Positions 21,637-27,718 of a stretch of 27,718 nucleotides of DNA are shown here, piece after piece. The notes under the pieces are model-generated. The model saw only the letters and a program-made list of their open reading frames with translations, was not told the DNA's origin and searched no databases. The stretch comes from Armatimonadota bacterium (lineage in GTDB: Bacteria > Sysuimicrobiota > Sysuimicrobiia > Sysuimicrobiales > Kaftiobacteriaceae): the NCBI GenBank assembly GCA_020028535.1, contig JAIBHM010000006.1:1-27718 (forward strand). The letters are read 5' to 3'. The first letter of the stretch is position 1; the number at the start of each line of letters is the position of its first letter. The position numbers and the translations under genes were made by a program.

Positions 21637-23333
21637 CCCGGCTCCGTCGTCGCCGCCGGGTCCGTCCGGGTGATTCGCAGGACTTCCTCCACCGTCGTCA
21701 CGCCGCGCATGGCCTTCAGCATCCCGTCCGCCCGCATGTCCGTCATGCCCTCCTGCCGTGCCGCTTCAGCGATGTGGCTGGCCGAGGATCGGGCCAGCAC
21801 GTGCCAGCGGATGCCTTCGGTGATGGGCAAGACCTCGAAGATTCCGGTCCGCCCGATGTAGCCGCTGTGCCGGCACTGCGGGCATCCGACTGCGCGGTGG
21901 AACTGGGGCGCCGGAAGCGGTTCCGGCACGAGGGACATCAGCCAGGCCATGACCTCCGGCACAGGCTGGTCTGGCTGTTTGCAATGCGGGCAGAGCAAAC
22001 GGACCAGCCGCTGCGATAGGACGCAGACGACCCCGGAGGCAATGAGGTACGGCTCGATGCCCATGTCGGCAAGACGTGTCAGCGCTCCGGCGGCATCGTT
22101 GGTGTGAATCGTCGTCAGCACGAGGTGTCCGGTGAGCGAGGCCTGGATGGCGATCTCCGACGTTTCCCGGTCCCGGATCTCGCCGATCATGATAATGTCC
22201 GGGTCATGCCGGAGGATCGAGCGCAGCCCTGAGGCAAACGTGAGCCCGGACCGCGGATTGACCTGGATGTGGCTCACCCCCGGGAGTTGATACTCGACCG
22301 GATCTTCGACCGTGATGATGTTCCGGTCCGCGGAGTTGAGGAGGGCCAGCGTGCTGATCAGTGTCGTGGTCTTGCCGCTTCCCGTGGGGCCGCTGACGAG
22401 CACGATCCCGTACGGCTGATGCATCACGGATTCGTAGCGCCTGCGCACGTCACCGTACATGCCCACCTGCTCCAGGGTGAGCAGCCCGCGCGCTTTGTCC
22501 AGCAGGCGCAGCGCGACGCGCTCCCCATAGATCGTGGGCGCCGTCGCCACACGGATGTCCAGGGCCTTGCCGTCCAGCTGCGTCTCGAAGGCGCCATCCT
22601 GGGGGAGGCGCCGTTCCGCGATGTTCATCTGTGAGAGCACCTTGACGCGGGACACCAGGGCGGGGTGCACGCTCTTAGGCACGGTCATGACCACATAGAG
22701 CACGCCATCGATCCGTAGCCGCACCCGCACGTCATCTTCGCCGGGCTCGATGTGCACGTCGCTGGCGCGATCTTTCATCGCCTGGGAGAGCAGCATGTTG
22801 ACCAGCCGGACGGCGGGGGTGTCTTCGCCGTCCTCCGCGGAAGCCGCACCCTGCCCTTCTTCATCGAGATCGCCGAGCACCGCCTGAGCCGCGGCGCCCA
22901 TCCCGTAGACTCGTTCGATCGCTGCGGCGATCTCCGACTCTTCCGCCACCACGGGCGTGACGGAGCGGCGTGCCGCAATGCCGACATCATCGAGGGCGTA
23001 TACGTCGAGGGGATCCGCCACAGCCACGACCAGGGCATCTCCGTCGAGCGCGACCGGGACGAGACGGCGTTTCCGTGCCAGGACCTCGGGGACGAGCTTG
23101 ACCGCCGCCGGATCCACCCGCACCCCCGCCACGTTGACGAGACGAAGCCCGAGCTGATCCGCCAGTGCCTGAGCGATCTGCCGCTCGGTTGCCGCCTTCA
23201 TCTCAACCAGGATGCGTCCCAGGCGCTCTCGCGTCTTGCGCTGACGGCTCAGGGCGTCCTGAAGCTGCGCCGGCGTGATGACGCCGCTCTCGATGAGGAT
23301 GTCGCCGATGCGTTTTCGCTGCGGCTTGGCCAT
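21633..23333 (-). CDS. pilB: Type IV pilus assembly ATPase PilB (GspE family) with MshEN domain
   Basis: A 566-residue hexameric motor ATPase. The N-terminus is MshEN-like with two tandem 24-residue motifs: R8-Q31 (RIGDILIESG) and R37-Q60 (RLGRILVEMK); this module binds cyclic-di-GMP in MshE. In the second motif a usual glycine is K46. The catalytic half has Walker A GPTGSGKTTT (K321), the Asp box (ITVEDPVEYQLPG), Walker B (DPDIIMIGEIRD) and His box (TGHLVLTTIHTND). A C-terminal zinc site is formed by CPHC and CPQC pairs. The ATG at 23333 fits MshE/PilB starts but lacks a ribosome site. Extension motor PilB is the best call; a type II secretion or competence GspE/ComGA is the alternative. It is separated from pilC by the signalling cassette. 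Confidence 0.92.
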   Translation of the reverse strand: MAKPQRKRIGDILIESGVITPAQLQDALSRQRKTRERLGRILVEMKAATERQIAQALADQLGLRLVNVAGVRVDPAAVKLVPEVLARKRRLVPVALDGDALVVAVADPLDVYALDDVGIAARRSVTPVVAEESEIAAAIERVYGMGAAAQAVLGDLDEEGQGAASAEDGEDTPAVRLVNMLLSQAMKDRASDVHIEPGEDDVRVRLRIDGVLYVVMTVPKSVHPALVSRVKVLSQMNIAERRLPQDGAFETQLDGKALDIRVATAPTIYGERVALRLLDKARGLLTLEQVGMYGDVRRRYESVMHQPYGIVLVSGPTGSGKTTTLISTLALLNSADRNIITVEDPVEYQLPGVSHIQVNPRSGLTFASGLRSILRHDPDIIMIGEIRDRETSEIAIQASLTGHLVLTTIHTNDAAGALTRLADMGIEPYLIASGVVCVLSQRLVRLLCPHCKQPDQPVPEVMAWLMSLVPEPLPAPQFHRAVGCPQCRHSGYIGRTGIFEVLPITEGIRWHVLARSSASHIAEAARQEGMTDMRADGMLKAMRGVTTVEEVLRITRTDPAATTEPG

Positions 23334-23367
23334 GGGTTCGGAGGTACGGGCACGACGGCCCAGGCTA

Positions 23368-23397
23368 ATCGTAGAAGCGGATCGGAGGGTCCCACAA
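23368..23397 (-). promoter_or_regulatory. Possible pilB promoter
   Basis: On the minus strand TTGTGG (23392-23397) and TACGAT (23368-23373) are 18 bases apart and lie 34 bases before the pilB ATG. Matches to the consensus are only 3 and 4 of 6, so this is a weak prediction; read-through from the HD-domain gene 98 bases upstream is equally possible. Confidence 0.25.
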
Positions 23398-23418
23398 TGG
23401 GCGGTTCGGGCAATGGGT

Positions 23419-23432
23419 GGGCCAAATGGCCC
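23419..23432 (-). other. Short hairpin after the HD-domain gene
   Basis: GGGCC and GGCCC form a 5-base stem with a 4-base loop, starting at the stop codon of the HD-domain gene. No T-run follows, so it is not a convincing terminator, but it could mark a transcript end or processing point before pilB. Confidence 0.25.
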
Positions 23433-25630
23433 TAGGCCGGTGCCGTCACGTCCACGCCGGCGGCCGCGATTCGACCGGTGAGCGCGACGAGGGCGCGAAC
23501 ATGGATCGGGTCGAAGACGGGGAGTTTGCCTGCCAGCAGCGCCGTCAGCAATCCCCCCATCGTCACGGGCCGGACTCCGGCCACCCGGCCGCACGTCATC
23601 GCATCGACATAGTCCACGAGCGCCACGAGGCGCGAGTGAGGGGTTAGATCGCGGTGGTGTCCTGCGAAGACATAGTGATGCTCCATCGCAATAAGCATGG
23701 GCAGCCTGCTTTCGCCAGCCATGTCGCGTAGAAGGAGCCCACCTTCGGCGGCATGGCGAAGGGGGCGGGTGCCGGCCGTGCGCGTCCGCTCGGTCAACCG
23801 TTCTTCCCAGCTCAGCCGGGCCATCCCGATGTCGTGGAGAAATGCGGCGACGCCCAGATCCATCTGCTCCCTAGGTCCCAGCCCAAGCGTCTGAGCGATG
23901 TGGATGGTCAGGAATGCCACGTTCACAGCGTGCGCCGCATCGAGCTCGTCGTGAGCGCGGATGACCACCTGGCGCCACAACGGCAGCGGATCGCCGTGAA
24001 CGGCGAGAGGTTCAACCGCCATCTGGATGTGACCTGCATCGATGGACGTTTCACCCCGCTCGACGGCCGCGAAGATTTCCGACGCGGTGGCGGAGGCTTC
24101 CCTGTACTCGTCCGTTTCTGGAGGCAGCGGAGTGTCCGTGGCCGGCGCGTTAACTTCGACGCCCTGTACTCCCGCCGAGCGCACCGCTTCTGCGATGCCA
24201 CCCGTTGCAATGAGCTCCTCGGGCTCGCGGCTGAGCATCCGGATAAGCGTCCGAAGGCCTTCTGAGCTCACCGCAGGGAAAATCGCCAGGCGGGCAATGC
24301 CGCGTGCGGTGAGGTGCCGGCGCAACTCCTGGCCATACCGGTCACCGTCCGGCAGCGCGGCGCCCTGCACAATCAACCAATCGCCTGCCGCCTCCCACCA
24401 AACGGCCGGCCTGCGGCGTAACTCCTCTCGCATAGCGGCGTCCAGCTGCGCCACGCTCTCGGCAGCCATCGGGTGGTGTGGACCATAGTGCCGGAACTGC
24501 CGGAGCGCCGCGATCAGGAGACGCGTCAACATCAGCCGGTCCTCCCGAGTCGCGCTCGGTCCGCTGGGGCCTCCTGCTTCAGCTCGTTGATCTGCAGGCG
24601 CGGCAGCAGAGGTCCTTCTGCTGTCGGTTCGCGCCCCCTGGATGGTCGGGAGGAGTTCGGCGAGCCGTCGCATGGCCTGGGTGCGGAGGCGCTCAGAAGG
24701 CCACGCCTTCAGATCGTCTCCGCTCTGCCGCATCTCTTCCCCGGTGAGTTGTGGTGGCGGCGGAAGCGGGACGCGCTCGATCGGTTGGTGAAACGAGCGG
24801 AGCGCCTCAGCGACCCGGCGGCCCCGTTCATGTGCATCCGTGGTGACCTGCGCCGCCAGGCTCGCCGCAAGGACAGGCGGCCATTGGGATGCCAGCGATG
24901 CCGCCCAGGGCTCGTCCATGGATTGCACCACCATCGCGCACACGCCGGCCTGCCAGCTCACCCGCAGGGATGCCAGCGTTTGCCCGATGGCCTTCCACGC
25001 GGATGCCTGCGCTGCGCGTGGCCAGGTCGCGATCCGGCGGTCGAACTCCCTCAGCGCCTTCCGGATGACGTTATGATCTCCAGCGGTCTGCTCGAGGTAG
25101 GCGGCGACGCGCCCCCCGGCCCCGGCTTTCGCCGCCTCAAGTAATGGTTCCAGAGCATCCACTCCGAGGGCGGTACCGGCGCCAACATGCTCGATCACGA
25201 GGTGCTGCACGCCGCGGCTGATGAGCACCTGCGCGATTCCGCCGGCGCGTTCGACCTCATGGACCGGCTGATGCAGGGCCAAAAGGAGCTCGCCGATTTC
25301 TCCAGGGCTGAAGGGTTGGAGGAAGCGCAGCCCCGGCGCGGCGCGCGCGCGCATCGCCCGGTTCAGGTCCGAGACAACGTCGTCCACATAGGAACGGGGG
25401 CTGAAGTCAAACACGACCCCCTGGGGGGTTGCGGTGAAGGCCAGCACGCCGTACGTCACCCTGTAGGTGTCAATCGCCCGCCCGGCAGCGTGCAGCGCTG
25501 CCGTCGCCAATTCGTGTCCCAGCGGATACAACCGGAGCGTTCTGAAGGCTGCTGCGAGCGCGCGAACAGCCTGACGCGCCGCCTCGAAGCGATGAGGATC
25601 CTCGCCTGCGCTGCGTGACTCGACGGTCAT
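23432..25630 (-). CDS. HD-GYP-like protein with degenerate GYP motif and duplicated N-terminal module
   Basis: A 732-residue soluble protein. The C-terminal third is an HD-domain phosphohydrolase: H567 (AAHAVNVAF), H599-D600 (FLHDIGMARL), H626 (RHAAEGG), H651-H652 (MEHHYVFAGHH) and D673/D676 (LVDYVDAMT). This is the HD-GYP order, but HHExxxGxGYP is reduced to HHYVFAGHH, so the GYP part is lost. Two similar alpha/beta modules precede it, at about 15-150 and 365-495, joined by an Ala/Pro-rich linker. The domain might cleave cyclic-di-GMP, have another substrate, or only bind. ATG at 25630; weak ribosome site. It is 41 bases after valS and 98 before pilB, which links it to pilus control by position. 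Confidence 0.8.
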   Translation of the reverse strand: MTVESRSAGEDPHRFEAARQAVRALAAAFRTLRLYPLGHELATAALHAAGRAIDTYRVTYGVLAFTATPQGVVFDFSPRSYVDDVVSDLNRAMRARAAPGLRFLQPFSPGEIGELLLALHQPVHEVERAGGIAQVLISRGVQHLVIEHVGAGTALGVDALEPLLEAAKAGAGGRVAAYLEQTAGDHNVIRKALREFDRRIATWPRAAQASAWKAIGQTLASLRVSWQAGVCAMVVQSMDEPWAASLASQWPPVLAASLAAQVTTDAHERGRRVAEALRSFHQPIERVPLPPPPQLTGEEMRQSGDDLKAWPSERLRTQAMRRLAELLPTIQGARTDSRRTSAAAPADQRAEAGGPSGPSATREDRLMLTRLLIAALRQFRHYGPHHPMAAESVAQLDAAMREELRRRPAVWWEAAGDWLIVQGAALPDGDRYGQELRRHLTARGIARLAIFPAVSSEGLRTLIRMLSREPEELIATGGIAEAVRSAGVQGVEVNAPATDTPLPPETDEYREASATASEIFAAVERGETSIDAGHIQMAVEPLAVHGDPLPLWRQVVIRAHDELDAAHAVNVAFLTIHIAQTLGLGPREQMDLGVAAFLHDIGMARLSWEERLTERTRTAGTRPLRHAAEGGLLLRDMAGESRLPMLIAMEHHYVFAGHHRDLTPHSRLVALVDYVDAMTCGRVAGVRPVTMGGLLTALLAGKLPVFDPIHVRALVALTGRIAAAGVDVTAPA

Positions 25631-25671
25631 GGCCGCTCGCTTGATTCGAGCCCTGCGCCAGGCCTCCCCCT

Positions 25672-27718
25672 CTAGTGCCTGTCCAGGTCCTCCAAAATCC
25701 GTACGAGACGCGCCCGGCGTGCCTTGAGATCGTCGGCATGTGCCCGCTCCCGCTGTACGACTTCGGCAGGGGCGCGGTCCAGGAATGCCGGATCGCTCAG
25801 CCGCTGATCCAACCGCGCTATATCACGATCGATGTCGGCGATGTCTCGCAGCTTTTGGGCGCGGAGTTTCGGGACGTCTCGAACAGTCGGCTTGATGCGG
25901 ATCACGGTAGTCGGGAATTCTTCCATCACGGCCCCGATCGTATTCGCGGGAATCGGCGCACTCTCCGGAAGGAGGTCGAGCGACGTCCGGGTCAGCTGAT
26001 TGATGTATGGCGCGGCGTCAAAGAGTATTTTGCTGTCCCTTTCCTTTCCCTGGAGAAACGAGGGTATGCGGTCCCCCGGCGGCGTCGAAACTTCAGCCCG
26101 AAGGCTCCGGATGGTACGCACAGCATCCATGATCTGCCTCATTCGCCCCTCGATCTCTGCATCGATCCAGTGCCCGTCGGCTGCGGGCCATGGGGAGATC
26201 ATGATGCTCTCTCCGTCGTGCGGCAGATGCTGCCACACCTCTTCCGTGAGAAACGGCATCACCGGATGCAGCAGGCGCATCGTGTCGGAGAGCACCGACC
26301 ACAGCGTATGCTGCACGGCGGCACGCCGGGGCGATCCCGGCGGCGCCGCCTGGAGGTCCACTTTGGCCATCTCGAGATACCAGTCGCAATACTCCCCCCA
26401 GATGAACTCGTAGAGCGCCCGGGCGGCTTTGTCGAACTCGAACGCCTCCAGATGCCCCGTCACGACGCGGGCAGTTTGAGCGTACCGGCTGCGGATCCAT
26501 CGTTCGGTCATCACCAGCCCGGTGGACCGGGGCGCCGGAGCGCGGTGATCAAACCCATCCAGGTTCATCAGCACGAACCGCGTGGCATTCCAGATCTTCG
26601 TGTTGAAATTGCGCACGTCGGCGATCATCTTTTCACTGAACCGCAGGTCCTGCTGCGCCTGGGAGCAGCGCGACACGAGGGCAAAGCGGATCGCATCCGC
26701 CCCGTACCCCCGCTCGTCTGCCATCTCCAGCGGGTCGATCCCGGTGCCGAGTGATTTGCTCATCCGGCGGCCCTCCAGCGTCATCACGGTGGGCGCCACG
26801 TACACGTCGGTGAACGGGATGTCGTCCATGAAGTGCAGCCCCAGCATGATCATCCGCGCGATCCACAGGAAGAGGATCTCGTTGGCCGTCACCAGGACGT
26901 GTCCCGGGTAGAAGTACCGCAGGTCCGGCGTGTCCTGCGGCCACCCCAGCGTCGCGAACGGCCAGAGACCCGAGCTGAACCAGGTGTCGAGCACGTCGGG
27001 GTCCTGCTCCAGCGCCCCGGCGCCGCACTTCGCGCACCGATCGGGCTGGGTCTTGGCGGCCATCCGCTCGCCGCAGGCCGCGCACTGCCACACGGGGATG
27101 CGGTGGCCCCACCACAACTGGCGCGAGAGCGTCCACGGGCGGATGTGATCGAGGAAGTGGAGGACCACCTTTGACCACCGCTCATGGTGGAATCGAACGC
27201 GGCCGGAACGGATCGCGATGGCCGCACGAGCGGCCATCGCGGACATATCGCAGAACCACTGGTCGCTGATGTACGGCTCGATCACCGCATGGCAGCGGTC
27301 GCACGTGCCGATGTTCGTGCGATACGGTTCCACCTTCTCGACCAGACCCATCGCCTGCAGATCGGCGGCCAGCGCTTTGCGGGCCTCAAACCGGTCCATC
27401 CCCGCATACTTGCCTGCCTCCGGGGTCATCCGCCCCTTCGGGTCGAGGATGACCAGCGTCGGGAGTCCATGATCGGCGCCGATCTCGTTGTCGAGCAGGT
27501 CGTGGCCGGGGGTGATCTTCAGCGCGCCGGTGCCGAAGTCCGGGTCCACACGCCGGTCGGCGATCACAGGGACACGCCGGTTCACGATGGGCACCAGTAC
27601 TTCGCGCCCGATCATCGCCTTGTACCGAGGATCTGCCGGAGACACCGCCACCGCCACATCTGCCAGGATCGTTTCGGGTCGCTGTGTGGCGATGATGATG
27701 CCTCCTCCGCCATCGGCC
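25672..27718 (-). CDS. valS: Valine--tRNA ligase, C-terminal part
   Basis: The gene enters from the right edge, so the N-terminus with the HIGH motif is missing; 681 codons plus a stop are present. The editing domain is seen in IATQRPETILADVAVAV and DPDFGTGALKITPGHD. Zinc-cluster segments (CDRC; CAAC with CAKC), the catalytic block ISDQWF, SRQLWWGHRIPVW, DVLDTWFSSGLWPFATLGWP and the second ATP motif RRMSKSLGTG (KMSKS) follow, then the anticodon-binding domain and a C-terminal coiled coil (about the last 65 residues) typical of ValRS. It charges tRNA-Val with valine. The HD-domain gene follows 41 bases later on the same strand; no T-box or other leader can be judged because the 5' end is outside. 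Confidence 0.97.
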   Translation of the reverse strand, partial: ADGGGGIIIATQRPETILADVAVAVSPADPRYKAMIGREVLVPIVNRRVPVIADRRVDPDFGTGALKITPGHDLLDNEIGADHGLPTLVILDPKGRMTPEAGKYAGMDRFEARKALAADLQAMGLVEKVEPYRTNIGTCDRCHAVIEPYISDQWFCDMSAMAARAAIAIRSGRVRFHHERWSKVVLHFLDHIRPWTLSRQLWWGHRIPVWQCAACGERMAAKTQPDRCAKCGAGALEQDPDVLDTWFSSGLWPFATLGWPQDTPDLRYFYPGHVLVTANEILFLWIARMIMLGLHFMDDIPFTDVYVAPTVMTLEGRRMSKSLGTGIDPLEMADERGYGADAIRFALVSRCSQAQQDLRFSEKMIADVRNFNTKIWNATRFVLMNLDGFDHRAPAPRSTGLVMTERWIRSRYAQTARVVTGHLEAFEFDKAARALYEFIWGEYCDWYLEMAKVDLQAAPPGSPRRAAVQHTLWSVLSDTMRLLHPVMPFLTEEVWQHLPHDGESIMISPWPAADGHWIDAEIEGRMRQIMDAVRTIRSLRAEVSTPPGDRIPSFLQGKERDSKILFDAAPYINQLTRTSLDLLPESAPIPANTIGAVMEEFPTTVIRIKPTVRDVPKLRAQKLRDIADIDRDIARLDQRLSDPAFLDRAPAEVVQRERAHADDLKARRARLVRILEDLDRH

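Noticed and set aside
23334..23431. Possible cyclic-di-GMP riboswitch before pilB
   Set aside because: The 98-base region lacks the conserved GEMM core and tetraloop elements that I would expect; only a weak promoter-like pair and a small hairpin are present.

Overview
The window is high-GC chromosomal DNA, gene-dense and without rRNA, tRNA, insertion sequence, phage or CRISPR features that I can see. GTG starts are frequent, and neighbouring genes are repeatedly joined by 4-base GTGA overlaps. The mix of type IV pilus genes, a crotonase/thiolase operon, a SigK/RskA-like sigma/anti-sigma pair and a DUF420 protein fits a free-living soil or sediment bacterium from a poorly cultured high-GC lineage. 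Methylomirabilota/Rokubacteria or a CSP1-3/Armatimonadota-like group are possibilities, but this is inference and not shown by any marker here.

Left end (1-1601): the first 31 residues of an exported protein (probably DUF4331-like) run leftward off the window. Diverging from it are an ECF sigma factor and its zinc-binding membrane anti-sigma factor.

Central block (1604-18362, all on the minus strand, read from right to left): pilC, a prepilin, an O-antigen-ligase-like membrane protein, three minor-pilin-type genes (FimT/GspH-, PilV- and PilW-like), a large PilX-like protein, pilM, pilN, pilO, a flippase-like membrane protein, a PilZ protein and a SPOR protein. Then, almost without a gap, come an EthD-domain protein, three crotonases, a thiolase and a DUF420 protein. 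Overlaps and short gaps suggest that much of this 16.7 kb could be one transcription unit, so the pilus operon appears to run into a catabolic (aromatic or beta-oxidation-like) operon.

Right block (18470-27718): a plus-strand signalling cassette (GAF-containing histidine kinase, NarL/FixJ-type regulator, lone receiver) sits between pilC and the convergent pilB. Behind pilB are an HD-GYP-like protein with a degenerate signature and then valS, which leaves the window.

Working model: PilB (motor), PilC (platform), PilM/N/O (inner-membrane alignment complex), the prepilin and four minor-pilin-like proteins form most of a type IV pilus or related secretion/competence machine. PilT, PilQ, PilP and the prepilin peptidase are not in the window. 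Three proteins point to cyclic-di-GMP: the MshEN-type N-terminus of PilB, the PilZ protein with both binding motifs, and the HD-GYP-like protein. The least familiar items are unusual architectures: a PilX-like protein with an apparent 200-residue insert, a PilW-like protein with three internal repeats, a Cys-rich module fused to YcgR-N/PilZ, a crotonase with a C-terminal zinc ribbon, and a duplicated module in front of a degenerate HD-GYP domain.
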